Below, piece after piece: positions 25,328-36,338 of a stretch of DNA of 64,000 nt. The DNA is taken from positions 248,001 through 312,000 of the forward strand of contig CAWAOM010000007.1 of the NCBI GenBank assembly GCA_963783695.1. The letters are read 5' to 3'. Under the pieces are notes generated by a model. The model worked only from the letters and a program-made list of their open reading frames with translations, was not told the origin of the DNA and made no database searches. Within the stretch, counting starts at the first letter, position 1, and every line of letters begins with the position of its first letter. A program made the position numbers and the translations under genes. Source of the stretch: BM003 sp963783695 (GTDB taxonomy: Bacteria; Pseudomonadota; Gammaproteobacteria; Steroidobacterales; BM003).

Positions 25328-26962
25328 TCAGGCGCCGTCTGACCCCGTTGCCGCTGCGCCGTGCTCTGTCCCGCTGTCTTTGGCCACCACGCCGGCCATC
25401 GCCCGCTCGGCCATCGCCGTGATCGTCAGCGACGGGTTGACGCCCGGGTTGGCCGGAACGGCCGCGCCGTCGCAGATCAGCATGTTTTTGTAGCCGAAGA
25501 CGCGGTGGCTGGTATCGATGACGCCATGGTCCGCGTCCTTACCGATCACCGCGCCGCCGAGGATATGCGCGGTGGTCGGAATGTTTGCAGCCGCCTCCAG
25601 AATCATGCTTTGCGCGGTACCACCGGTCTTCTCGGCAAGCCACGAAGCGGCGCGGTTTGCCGCGTCGATATAGGTCGGGTTGGGTTTTTCCGGGTCCTGC
25701 TCGGTAGACAGAACGACGCCTGAGCCAAAACGCCGGCGGCGCGCGCGAAACGCGATCGCATTGTCGAGCGTCTGCATGACCAGGAAGATCACGGTGCGGC
25801 GTGCCCAGCCGAACGGCCACAGCGTTTTCAGGAAACGCACGGGATGGCGCAGCACGTTACCGATAAGCATCAACGGCCGCGAAAGACGTGAGCCTTTGCC
25901 GGTCAGCATGGTAAACAACAGGCTCATGAAATCGCCGCGCTCGCCATAGGTGACGAACTCGATGTGGGTGTTGTGATCGGTATGGATGCTGGCGCTGATC
26001 GCGACGCTGTTCCATGGTTTTACTGATTCATCGGGTAGCGTGACAGCGAGGATAGACTCGCTGTTGGTCCGCACCAGTTCCCCGAGCCGGTTGCTCAGAT
26101 GCGGCAGCGAGCCTTCGAGCTTGCACCGGGCCAGTAGCTGATTCGTGCCGAGTGCGCCGGCGCCGAGGACGATTCCCCTGGCATGGAATTCCTGCTCCTG
26201 GGCGTCGAACCACGCACCGGGCCTGCGGGTCCTGACGGTGTAGCCGTCGCTGCCATCCGCGGCCCCCGTGGGCCGGATATCGAACACCTCGCGGTCGGGC
26301 AGAATACGCGCGCCTTTTTCCTCGGCGAACCACAGGTAGTTTTTGACCAGCGTGTTCTTCGAGCCCTCGCGGCAACCGACCATGCACGCACCGCAGCGGG
26401 TACAGCCGGTTCGGTCCGGGCCGGCACCATCGAAGTACGGGTCGGAGACCGTCACGCCCGGTTCACCGAAGAACACGCCCACCGGGGTACGTCGAAACGT
26501 CTCGGCGGTCCCGAAATGCCCGGCGATATCGCGCAGCATGCCGTCGCTGGGACTCTCGAACGGGACCTCCGTGACGCCGAGCATGAACTCCGCGGTGTCA
26601 TAGTGCGGCGCAAGTTCCGCTTCCCAGTCGGCGAGGCCGTCCCATTGCGGATTGCTGAAGTACTCGGGGCTCGCGCGATACAACGTATTGGCGTAAACAA
26701 TACTTCCGCCGCCGACCCCGGCACCGCTGGCGATGAAGACATCGCTGAACGGCGTCATTCTGAGGATGCCGCGGCAGCCGATCAGCGGCGCCCACATGAA
26801 GCGCCCAATGTTCCATGACGATTTGGCAAAGTCCTTGTCTTCGAAACGGCGGCCGGCCTCAATGACGCCGACCCGGTAGCCTTTTTCGGCGAGGCGCAGC
26901 GCGGAGACGCTGCCACCAAAGCCGGAACCGATCACCAGCCAGTCGTATTCGTCGTTCTTCAT
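25328..26962 (-). CDS. GMC-family oxidoreductase, cholesterol-oxidase-like
   Basis: A 544-residue FAD enzyme with Val-Ile-Gly-Ser-Gly-Phe-Gly-Gly-Ser at the N-terminus and the late Asn-Pro-Gly-Val-Asn-Pro-Ser-Leu-Thr-Ile segment of GMC oxidoreductases. Near residues 180-200 it has a ferredoxin-like Cys-x2-Cys-x2-Cys-x3-Cys run (Cys-Thr-Arg-Cys-Gly-Ala-Cys-Met-Val-Gly-Cys), as seen in the cholesterol-oxidase-like branch of this family. No signal peptide is evident. The amidohydrolase gene lies upstream on the same strand with a 39-base gap, so co-transcription is plausible. Substrate unknown; a sterol or polycyclic alcohol is possible. Confidence 0.88.
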   Translation of the reverse strand: MKNDEYDWLVIGSGFGGSVSALRLAEKGYRVGVIEAGRRFEDKDFAKSSWNIGRFMWAPLIGCRGILRMTPFSDVFIASGAGVGGGSIVYANTLYRASPEYFSNPQWDGLADWEAELAPHYDTAEFMLGVTEVPFESPSDGMLRDIAGHFGTAETFRRTPVGVFFGEPGVTVSDPYFDGAGPDRTGCTRCGACMVGCREGSKNTLVKNYLWFAEEKGARILPDREVFDIRPTGAADGSDGYTVRTRRPGAWFDAQEQEFHARGIVLGAGALGTNQLLARCKLEGSLPHLSNRLGELVRTNSESILAVTLPDESVKPWNSVAISASIHTDHNTHIEFVTYGERGDFMSLLFTMLTGKGSRLSRPLMLIGNVLRHPVRFLKTLWPFGWARRTVIFLVMQTLDNAIAFRARRRRFGSGVVLSTEQDPEKPNPTYIDAANRAASWLAEKTGGTAQSMILEAAANIPTTAHILGGAVIGKDADHGVIDTSHRVFGYKNMLICDGAAVPANPGVNPSLTITAMAERAMAGVVAKDSGTEHGAAATGSDGA

Positions 26963-27001
26963 GGGGTCTTCGATCCTCGCTTCGCGGTGGCACGCACGGC
27001 A

Positions 27002-28483
27002 TCAGGCCCGGTTGCCACCATTTAGTTTAAGCAGGTTCAGGAATTCGCGCCGGTTGCGCGGTCCGTAGGTGCGGAAAGCCGGCTCGGGATGTTCCTGGTA
27101 TGCCATTCGGCGCCTGTTGATCTCGTCCTTTGCCGCGCGCCGGATAACCTCGTCGGGATCAATGCCATAAGGCCGGGTTGCATTGAGGCCGAACACCTTT
27201 GCCCGAATCGACTGCGTGATCTCCGGATAGCCGTGTTTCTCCCGCAACTCCGGTGCGATCTGGAAACTCCTGAATGCCTGGATCTGGTCCTGCGGCGAGC
27301 CGTACCAGATCGAGTCGGTGCCCCACAGCACGTTGTCTTCGCCGACGTATTTGAACAGCTTGCCAAGCGCGTGCGCCGCGCTGTCCGGGTCGCGCATCAG
27401 GAAACGCCAGGTGCTGCCGAGTTCGGCGTAGACATTGCTGCCCGGGGCCACCTCGTTGTCGATCATGGATCTGACCAGCGTGTCGATACCGTCCCGCGCG
27501 GCGCCGTGGTCATAAGCCAGTTCGGGCGTGCCCGGGACGAAGCCCGAGTGATAGATCAGGAACGATACGTCCGGGAAACGTTTCGCGACTTTGCCGATAT
27601 CGCTGCACTGGCTGTGCTCATAGGATTGCTTGCCGAACGGGATCCCCTTGTGCACGGCGATGCGTTTTACCCCGAGGCTGCGTGCTTTCTCGATAAACGG
27701 GATGCCGATGTCCTCATCCGAAAGAAAAAACCCTTTGCCGTCGGGACCCCACTGGGTATAGGTCTTCCACGCTGCCACTTTCCAGCGCTCGGCGAGTTCG
27801 TCCATGTCCTCGAGATCGCCCGGTTGATTCGGGTTCACCCGGCCGTGCAGCAACAGCCGGTGATCGCCCTCCATTTCGTCGATGATCCGGCGTACCGCGT
27901 CGGCCTCCTCGATGGTCAGTGGCTCGGCCTCGCGCCGCGACGGCACGAACGACAACACCATCATGTCGGTGTCGCTGTCGAGAAACACATCCTTGATGAA
28001 CTCGTCCGGGCCGAGACATTCGAGGTAACTTCGCACACCCGGATCCTCGGCCAGCGCGCAGCCGGTCTTCGGTGCAAATGACAGCGGTTTCGCGTCCGCC
28101 GGGACGCCCTCGAGCCACTTGCCGTTGGGGTTCACGTAATGGCCCTGGACGTCGAAAATGAATTCGCGTTTGCCCAGTTCCGATTCGGCCAGCGTCACGT
28201 CGAGCGCGGTTTCGTCGTCTACGTCGTAAAAGCCACCGGTTTTGCCGGCCGCCGCGTAGGCGCGGTTGAAAGCGAGTAGCGTGGACGCGGCGCCACAGGC
28301 GGAAACCAGGAACCTCCTGCGGTCGAGTCCGACCCGCCTCGCGTTGCGGGTGGCATCCTCGAGCGCTTCGCGGTTGGCATATTCGTGCTCGGGCGCGAGC
28401 GGAATCGGTTCGAACTCGCCGTTGGAGGTGCTGTCGAGTTTGACTGGCAGGCGCAGTCCGTCCGGGTCGATCCGATCAGTCAT
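27002..28483 (-). CDS. Tat-exported amidohydrolase-family protein
   Basis: A 493-residue protein. An unusually long N-terminal extension (about 50 residues) precedes a Tat-type signal (Asp-Arg-Arg-Arg-Phe-Leu-Val-Ser, then a hydrophobic stretch to Ala-Tyr-Ala-Ala-Ala). The remainder is an amidohydrolase-2-like barrel: Asp-Val-Gln-Gly-His-Tyr-Val-Asn, where the usual His-x-His is changed to Gln-Gly-His, His-Lys-Gly-Ile-Pro, Tyr-His-Ser-Gly-Phe and Gly-Thr-Asp-Ser-Ile-Trp-Tyr near the C-terminus. The first metal motif is thus altered, so hydrolysis or decarboxylation must be tested. The GMC gene follows on the same strand. Confidence 0.8.
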   Translation of the reverse strand: MTDRIDPDGLRLPVKLDSTSNGEFEPIPLAPEHEYANREALEDATRNARRVGLDRRRFLVSACGAASTLLAFNRAYAAAGKTGGFYDVDDETALDVTLAESELGKREFIFDVQGHYVNPNGKWLEGVPADAKPLSFAPKTGCALAEDPGVRSYLECLGPDEFIKDVFLDSDTDMMVLSFVPSRREAEPLTIEEADAVRRIIDEMEGDHRLLLHGRVNPNQPGDLEDMDELAERWKVAAWKTYTQWGPDGKGFFLSDEDIGIPFIEKARSLGVKRIAVHKGIPFGKQSYEHSQCSDIGKVAKRFPDVSFLIYHSGFVPGTPELAYDHGAARDGIDTLVRSMIDNEVAPGSNVYAELGSTWRFLMRDPDSAAHALGKLFKYVGEDNVLWGTDSIWYGSPQDQIQAFRSFQIAPELREKHGYPEITQSIRAKVFGLNATRPYGIDPDEVIRRAAKDEINRRRMAYQEHPEPAFRTYGPRNRREFLNLLKLNGGNRA

Positions 28484-28614
28484 GGCGTGGGTCCTTTGCG
28501 AGACGGGAATGTCTCAAGTCTGGTTCACGCTCGCGGATTCGGCAAGGGCGCGCGATGACAGCCGCGCGAACGGGGCTTTACGCGTGGCCGCAGCAGGCCC
28601 GGGGATCGCAACAG

Positions 28615-29109
28615 TCAGTCGTTGTAGTAGCGGTCGAGCAGTTCGGCGAAGCGGGGATCTTTCTTCAGCTCTGTAAACGCGGGTTCGACTTCCAACATTA
28701 CCCGGGTCGGTCGCGCCTCCATTTTCAATACTGTTCCGATCAGTTCGAGCGCGACGTCGGGTACACCGACAAACCGGTCCAGCGCCAGCAACGTGACTGC
28801 GGCCGCCAGCCACGCGACAGTGGCGACGCCGAGTTTTCTGCTGGTATGTCCGGTCGCCGACTCGGAGCGGTCGATTTCCGACTCGCGCTTGATACCTTCC
28901 GGCGTCAGCTCGTACACTCACGAAAACACCAGCGCCAGCGGGAAACCCAGCAACAGCAGGAAAGCGACGAATCGCAGTGTCCAGTCCGGCAGGCCCAGCA
29001 CGCCGGCGAGAACTTCCGCGACCTGCAGCACCAGCCATCCTGCGACCAGGGACAACGCCGCGATCCGGAAGACGTTGCGGCGCTTCAATTCCTCATTTAG
29101 TTTGGCCAT
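28615..29109 (-). pseudogene. Degenerate TolB-like/TPR gene: nonsense codon and internal deletion
   Basis: The first 63 codons reproduce the family N-terminus (Leu-Lys-Arg-Arg-Asn-Val-Phe-Arg, first span, Gly-Phe-Pro-Leu-Ala-Leu-Val-Phe-Ser). The tryptophan codon that all relatives have at the next position is TGA here. The same frame continues with Val-Tyr-Glu-Leu-Thr-Pro-Glu-Gly and a third span. It then jumps directly to a family-like C-terminus (Lys-Asp-Pro-Arg-Phe-Ala-Glu-Leu-Leu). The TolB-like and TPR parts, about 500 codons, are missing. Two independent defects make a functional protein unlikely, although either half might still be translated. The intact relative begins about 2.2 kb upstream on the same strand and ends next to it. 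Confidence 0.8.
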
Positions 29110-29154
29110 CGGCGCATTTTCGTGGAAAACCGACAGAACACGGTGGAATGCGGA

Positions 29155-31299
29155 TCACAGTCCCTGGCCACGCAACGCTTCGCGCTGGGTGGCAAGACGT
29201 TCGCGGATTTGCGCCATGGCCGCGATGAAGCGCGGGTCGTCAGCCCATGCCTGTAACATCGGGTTGTGCTCGATGAAGCGAATCTGGTTAAACCCGCTGT
29301 CGGCGAGTTCTTCGGTGCCGCCCAGTACGCCGTCGGTGTCGTTTTGCCAGGCGCTCAGGAGGACCCGGAAAAGCTTCAATGCAGAGCCCTTGAATGAGAT
29401 TCCCTCGAGTTTCCCGATCAGGGTGTCGACTTCGCGGACCAGGGCCTCGCCATCCTCGCGCCGGCCTTGCTGGCCGAGCAACCACGCCTGGATGGTCGCC
29501 CAGTAGATATTGCGACCGTTGACCCGGCTGCCGTCAGGGCTGCGGGTAGCTGCCAGCGCGCGTTCGTAATAGTCGCTGGCCGCGGCGAGGTCTCCGGTCA
29601 TTGTCAGAGCTTCGCCGACGTCTGCGAGGCGTTCCGGCGAGTCGGGATCGCGCTCTAGCCTGAGCCGGGCATTCTCGAGCAGGCGGGCCACATCGCCCGG
29701 GCGGTAGTACCAGTAATTTTCGTACTCGACGCGCGGGTTGATCTTGCGTGCGCGAGCCATGAAAGATTCGCCGGTGTCCTGTTCTTCGAGCAACACGTAC
29801 TGCAAGGCCACAGCCACGAGCTGCGCCGACGACCCGGGCGCACGCTCGGCCGATTGCAGAAACAAGGGTATGGCCAGGTCGTAGCGGCCTACCGCTACGT
29901 AAAGTTCGGCGAGGCTCGCATAGGGCAACGGCGCATCCGGTTCCAGCGCGATGTTACGTTTCAGCAGCGCGATGGCGCCATCGTGGTCGCCGGTCTGGGC
30001 TTTCCACGCGGCATAGTTGCTTCCGACAAAGGTATTGAGCGGATCGATTTCATAGGCGCGTTCGAGGAGTTTGCCGCCCTCTGCAAATTGACCGAGGTCA
30101 CCGTGCCGGCTGGCGAGCCAGACCATAGTCTGGGCGTCGTTGGGGCTCAGCTCGATTGCCTTTTCCAGTAACTCCTTACTTTCTTCAACCCGGTTCTGGT
30201 CGCCTCTGAGCAGTCCCAGCGTCGCGTAGGCAGCGGACAGCTGAGGGTCGAGTTGCAGTGCGCGCTCGACTTCGGTTTCAACCAGCGCCTCGACATCCTC
30301 GCGGTCACGATCGCCGTAGTACGACGAGAACAGGAATGCGCGCGCCAGCCCGGCGTGACCGGGAGCGAAGTTGGGGTCGAGCCTGATGGCCTCCCGGAAC
30401 GCGCCAATAGCGGCCTCAATGTCTCCGGCGCTGCGGCGCTGCCACAATTGCGAGCCGCGCAGGTACTGTTCATAAGCCGCGACACTGGTTCGCGCCGAAG
30501 CGGGGTCGGACGAGGTCAGGAGGTCGGGCCTGAGTGTCGCCGCCACGTCCCTGGCGATCTCATCCTGGATCGCAAAAATATCGTCGTCGGGCCGGTCAAA
30601 CGTCTTCGACCACAGGTGCGATTGATCGCTGACCCGGATCAGTTGCGCAATCACCCGCAACGTATCGTTGGATCGCTGCACGCTGCCTTCGAGGATCGCG
30701 CCGACGCCGAGCTGACTGCCGATCGTCGCAATATCGAGGTTCTTGCCGCGGTACGAGAACGAGGAAGTGCGCGCCGCAACCCGCAGACCCTCGAGTTGCG
30801 ACAGCATATGCAACAGTGTGTCGGCGATCCCTTCGGCGATGTGTCCCTGATCGCGGTCAGGGCTGAAATCCTCGAACGGCAGGACCGCAATCGAGTCGAT
30901 TGTCGCTGCGCCTCCGTTGCTGCTTTGCGCGGCGGTCGCAAGCGGTTCGATACTGTCGCCGCGATACTGCTGCCAGGCAAAAAGCCCGATCGCAATGACC
31001 AGCAATGCGATCACTACCAGGTTCAGACGGCGGGTCGTCTCGCTGTTGTCCAGCGTGCTGCGGTCAAGCTTCGACTCGCGCTTGATGCCATCCGGGGTGA
31101 TCTCGTAGACCCACGAGAAAATGACCGCGAGCGGGAATCCCAGCGCAAGCAGGAAAGCCACCAGCCGCATGGTCCAGTCGGGCAGACCCAGTACACCGGC
31201 GGATACGTCCACGACCTGGAGGATCAGCCATGACCCGACCGCGTAAAGTGCGGCGGCGCGCACGACATTGCGGCGTTTTAGTTCGCTAAAAAGGGACAC
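29155..31299 (-). CDS. Membrane-anchored TolB-like/TPR protein without DNA-binding head
   Basis: A 714-residue protein with the same plan as the one at 14.6 kb. It has a Leu-Lys-Arg-Arg-Asn-Val-Val-Arg head, two spans ending in Trp-Val-Tyr-Glu-Ile-Thr-Pro-Asp-Gly and a third span near 92-110. A TolB-like domain (Ser-Ile-Ala-Val-Leu-Pro-Phe-Glu-Asp, Gly-Ser-Val-Gln-Arg, Asp-Ile-Phe-Ala-Ile-Gln-Asp-Glu-Ile-Ala) spans about 135-265, and TPR pairs run from about 270. Start is GTG at 31299 without a clear ribosome-binding site. It is followed by its degenerate copy. The TPR part should be periplasmic and could bind a protein partner; none is obvious beside it. Confidence 0.82.
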   Translation of the reverse strand: MSLFSELKRRNVVRAAALYAVGSWLILQVVDVSAGVLGLPDWTMRLVAFLLALGFPLAVIFSWVYEITPDGIKRESKLDRSTLDNSETTRRLNLVVIALLVIAIGLFAWQQYRGDSIEPLATAAQSSNGGAATIDSIAVLPFEDFSPDRDQGHIAEGIADTLLHMLSQLEGLRVAARTSSFSYRGKNLDIATIGSQLGVGAILEGSVQRSNDTLRVIAQLIRVSDQSHLWSKTFDRPDDDIFAIQDEIARDVAATLRPDLLTSSDPASARTSVAAYEQYLRGSQLWQRRSAGDIEAAIGAFREAIRLDPNFAPGHAGLARAFLFSSYYGDRDREDVEALVETEVERALQLDPQLSAAYATLGLLRGDQNRVEESKELLEKAIELSPNDAQTMVWLASRHGDLGQFAEGGKLLERAYEIDPLNTFVGSNYAAWKAQTGDHDGAIALLKRNIALEPDAPLPYASLAELYVAVGRYDLAIPLFLQSAERAPGSSAQLVAVALQYVLLEEQDTGESFMARARKINPRVEYENYWYYRPGDVARLLENARLRLERDPDSPERLADVGEALTMTGDLAAASDYYERALAATRSPDGSRVNGRNIYWATIQAWLLGQQGRREDGEALVREVDTLIGKLEGISFKGSALKLFRVLLSAWQNDTDGVLGGTEELADSGFNQIRFIEHNPMLQAWADDPRFIAAMAQIRERLATQREALRGQGL

Positions 31300-31476
31300 G
31301 CGTAATTAAGGTCTCGAGTCTGAGTCAGGCTCATGATGGCAGGTCGCCTGCGCGAGTCAATACGGCAACGACGGCCGATGCGTTGGAGTAAGGACGTGCC
31401 AGCGAACCCTTCTGATCGGCAAACGCCGCATGCACCGGAGTATTGCGGTTGTCCGAAACCGGCTCGGGGCGCGGTC

Positions 31477-33192
<1,716 letters not shown>

Positions 33193-33741
33193 TCAGTCCA
33201 TCTCCACGCGCGGGGTGGCGCGTACTTCGGCGCCGGCCGCCTCGAAGAACTCGGCGGGACTGAATCCCATCGGCCGCGCCACCAGCAGGTCAGGAAAGGT
33301 ATCCAGCCGCGTGTTGTAAATCCGCACAGCGCCATTGTAGAAACGCCTGGCGTATTGCAGATGATCTTCGACCTCGGTGAGATCCCGTTGCAATTCGAGA
33401 AAGTTCTCGCTGGCCTTTAGCTCGGGGTAGGACTCGGCAAGCGCGATCAGCCGGTGCAAACCCGCCTCGATCTGGTCCTCGAGTTCAGCCTTGTCCACCA
33501 GCCGCTGCGCGCCCTCGCTACGGCCGCGCAATTCGGTTACTGCCAGCAGCGTCGCTTTTTCGTAGTCGCCATACGCTTTGACCGCATCCACCAGTTGCGG
33601 TATCAGATCGTGGCGCCGGGTCAGCTGAACGTCGATATCGCTCCACGCGGCGGCGACCTGGTTGCGCTCGCGCACAAGGCGGTTGAACAGAAAAATTGCC
33701 CACACGACCAGTATGGCAGCGGCTATCAGTGTTGCGATCAT
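33193..33741 (-). CDS. lemA: LemA-family protein
   Basis: A 182-residue LemA protein: one N-terminal membrane span, then a long helical bundle with the signature Trp-Ser-Asp-Ile-Asp-Val-Gln-Leu-Thr-Arg-Arg-His-Asp-Leu-Ile-Pro. The late Tyr-Asn-Gly-Ala-Val-Arg-Ile-Tyr-Asn-Thr-Arg segment is also present. AGGACG precedes the ATG at 33741. The stop codon touches the start codon of the DUF2207 gene, so the two are translationally coupled. The molecular role in bacteria is not established. Confidence 0.93.
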   Translation of the reverse strand: MIATLIAAAILVVWAIFLFNRLVRERNQVAAAWSDIDVQLTRRHDLIPQLVDAVKAYGDYEKATLLAVTELRGRSEGAQRLVDKAELEDQIEAGLHRLIALAESYPELKASENFLELQRDLTEVEDHLQYARRFYNGAVRIYNTRLDTFPDLLVARPMGFSPAEFFEAAGAEVRATPRVEMD

Positions 33742-33891
33742 CGGCTCGTCCTGTCGCTTGCGCGGCCATTATGAACCATTGCACATGGCATTGCGGTAGT
33801 GGGACGCCGCTCTTCAGCGCAAAATTTCTGCCTCGCGAGGGTCATGGCATTCCGCTGCTATGCTCAGTCCATCTGTCAGGAGGCTTGCGCT

Positions 33892-35400
33892 ATGACCACA
33901 ACGCATGAGGATCGCGCCCGGGCCGCGGCGCTGGACATGACGGCCGACGAGTTTCGTGAACTCGGGCATGACCTGGTGGAGCGGATCGCCGATTATTACG
34001 CCGGCCTGCGCCAGCGTGCCGTGACCACTGGCGATCCGCTGCAAAAAGTCCGCGCGGAACTCGGTGCCAGCGGTTTGCCGCAAACGGGCGCCCCGGCGGC
34101 AGACGTGCTGGCTCGGGCCGCCGACCTGTTGATGGGACATTCCCTGCACAACGGTCATCCTCGGTTTTTCGGTTACATCACGTCATCGGCGGCTCCGCTC
34201 GGTGCGCTGGGAGACCTGCTCGCTGCGGCTGTTAATCCGAACTGCGGCGGCTGGCAGCTCTCGCCGATGGCAACCGAAATCGAGTGCCAGGCGATCGCCT
34301 GGATCGCCGAACTGATCGGCTATCCCGACGGAGCAGGCGGGATCATGGTCAGCGGCGGCAATATGGCGAACATCGTTGCGTTTTTCGCTGCGCGCAAGGC
34401 CCGGTCCGAATGGGACATTCGCGAAGACGGCCTGGGCGAGAAGGGCCTCGGCCTGCGCGTCTATTGTTCGCGCGAAACGCATACGTGGGTGCAAAAGGCG
34501 GCCGATTTGTCCGGCCTCGGTACGAATGCCATTCGCTGGGTCGACTGTACTGCCGACCGGCGCATGGATACGAGCAGCCTGCACGCGCTTATTCAGCAGG
34601 ATCGGGCGGCCGGGCTGAAGCCGTTCCTGGTCGTCGCTGCCGCCGGAACCGTCAGCACCGGCGCGATTGACCCGCTCGCCGAGATCGCCGCGATCTGCAG
34701 GGCCGAGCGCTGCTGGTTTCATGTAGATGGCGCGTACGGCGCACCCGCCGCTGTGTTGCCGGAACTCGGTGCCGATTTTAGCGGTCTTGCCGAGGCGGAT
34801 TCGGTCGCGCTGGATCCGCACAAGTGGCTTTACAGTCCGCTCGAAGCGGCCTGCACACTGGTGCGTGAGCCGCGCCATCTGCCGGATGCATTCTCCTTTA
34901 GTCCCGACTATTACCAGTTCGACGAGGGCCGGGAGGGAAAAAATTTCTACGAGTACGGAATGCAGAATTCGCGCGGATTCCGCGCATTGAAAGTCTGGCT
35001 GGCACTCGCGCAGGTCGGTCGCGACGGTTACGAGCAAATGATTCGTGATGACATCGCGCTCGCGCGGAGGATTTTTCAGGCCGCTGCGGCTCACCCGGAA
35101 CTGGAGGCGGTCACTTGTGGTCTCAGCATCGTCACGTTCCGGTTTGTGCCCGCAACGCTCGATGCCAACGCATCCGGCGCAAGCGACTATCTGGACCAGC
35201 TCAACCAGGCACTGGTCATTGCTCTGCAGCGCGGCGGCGACGTCTTTCTGTCCAACGCCGTGATCGGCCCCACCTATCTGTTGCGCGCCTGCATCGTGAA
35301 TTTTCGCACCAGTCGCGCCGACTGCGATGCGCTCACCAATATTGCCGTCGAGGCCGGCCGGCGACTCGATTCAGAATTGCGTCCGCCCGCGTTGGCCTAG
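33892..35400 (+). CDS. PLP-dependent aromatic-L-amino-acid decarboxylase-type enzyme
   Basis: A 502-residue group II pyridoxal-phosphate decarboxylase. The PLP-lysine is Lys311 in Leu-Asp-Pro-His-Lys-Trp-Leu, preceded by His-Val-Asp-Gly-Ala-Tyr-Gly-Ala-Pro (the PLP aspartate). The Gly-Gly-Asn-Met-Ala-Asn motif near 150 grips the phosphate. AGGAGG (33878-33883) eight bases before the ATG at 33892 sets the start; a longer reading from 33799 would add 31 residues of low quality. Expected to make an aromatic or related amine. Substrate is not decided by the sequence. Confidence 0.9.
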   Translation: MTTTHEDRARAAALDMTADEFRELGHDLVERIADYYAGLRQRAVTTGDPLQKVRAELGASGLPQTGAPAADVLARAADLLMGHSLHNGHPRFFGYITSSAAPLGALGDLLAAAVNPNCGGWQLSPMATEIECQAIAWIAELIGYPDGAGGIMVSGGNMANIVAFFAARKARSEWDIREDGLGEKGLGLRVYCSRETHTWVQKAADLSGLGTNAIRWVDCTADRRMDTSSLHALIQQDRAAGLKPFLVVAAAGTVSTGAIDPLAEIAAICRAERCWFHVDGAYGAPAAVLPELGADFSGLAEADSVALDPHKWLYSPLEAACTLVREPRHLPDAFSFSPDYYQFDEGREGKNFYEYGMQNSRGFRALKVWLALAQVGRDGYEQMIRDDIALARRIFQAAAAHPELEAVTCGLSIVTFRFVPATLDANASGASDYLDQLNQALVIALQRGGDVFLSNAVIGPTYLLRACIVNFRTSRADCDALTNIAVEAGRRLDSELRPPALA

Positions 35401-35430
35401 CGCCGGGCAACCCTCTCCGCGGCAGCCGGG

Positions 35431-35997
35431 TCAGGCGCGTTCATAGGCCTGCCTGAGCCAGGCGATCAGCTCGTCGTCAACATCGTCGGGTCCGGCCAGC
35501 CGGACCCGGTGGCTGACCATGGCATTGAAGCTCCCTGATTTCTCCAGCCTCGCCGTCGCTGGCACGTCTTTTAAATTGATGCCGACATCCACCCGCGTTT
35601 TGGTTGACGGCTGGACAAGCCCGAACTGTTTGCTACGGCGCAGACTGACATAGGCTTTCTTCGGTGCCAGTTCGACGTCGCCGCCAAACCCGGAGATTGC
35701 CGCGACCAGCTTGTCGTAAATCGGCCTGAGACCGGCCTTGGCGCCGCCGTATTGCGGCGACACCAGATCGTCGCTCGTCGCGCCGTCACCGGCCGCCGCA
35801 GCGCGCGCCTTGTGGGCAACGAGATTGGCGTACCCATGCGTCAGCCCGTGATCGCCTTTCAGCAGTTTCATTATTTCGCCGTGTTTTTCCATACCGCTCG
35901 CCGCAACCAGTTCGATCCACTGGCCGAGCGATTTGCCCCATTTTTCTTCGAGGTTGCGGATCATCGCCGCTTCCGCGTCTTCGGGTTTGTTGCTCAC
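35431..35997 (-). CDS. DUF4287/DUF5655-type protein
   Basis: A 188-residue cytosolic protein. The N-terminal half matches the DUF4287 pattern (Met-Ile-Arg-Asn-Leu-Glu-Glu-Lys-Trp-Gly-Lys, then Lys-Gly-Asp-His-Gly-Leu-Thr-His-Gly-Tyr-Ala-Asn). The second half has the DUF5655 strand pattern (Ala-Tyr-Val-Ser-Leu-Arg-Arg-Ser-Lys-Gln-Phe). The start is GTG at 35997 with GGGAG upstream; a reading to 36249 would cross the neighbouring promoter. Function unknown; the DUF5655 fold is seen next to predicted nucleases and DNA-binding proteins. Confidence 0.83.
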   Translation of the reverse strand: MSNKPEDAEAAMIRNLEEKWGKSLGQWIELVAASGMEKHGEIMKLLKGDHGLTHGYANLVAHKARAAAAGDGATSDDLVSPQYGGAKAGLRPIYDKLVAAISGFGGDVELAPKKAYVSLRRSKQFGLVQPSTKTRVDVGINLKDVPATARLEKSGSFNAMVSHRVRLAGPDDVDDELIAWLRQAYERA

Positions 35998-36338
35998 TAC
36001 ATCGCTCCCGGTGCTGGTCGTCGTAACTTTGAGCCTAGCAGAGCGTGGTGGTGTTGCCAGACGCAAACTATCCGGGACGAGGGAAACCCCGCGAGCGTGG
36101 CGCGGACTCGGCACCAACATCGTGTTTGGCTGGCTTGTTCGCAACAAATGAGCCACTAGGGCCAGTCGGAGTCCCTCACTGGTTTTGCCCGGCCATGGCC
36201 GGGGATCGAACAGGCGATGTGGCCCGTACGGCCAAGAGCTTGACCGCAATTGCCGAGCCGCGTTGCAGCCGCAAACAGATAATTCCGCCTCCCCGAGTAC
36301 AGCGGCGCAGATCGATGCGCGCGCAAGGATGTAGCGCC

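Noticed and set aside
27089..28081. A 330-codon plus-strand open frame within the amidohydrolase gene
   Set aside because: Antisense shadow without recognisable domain or ribosome-binding site.
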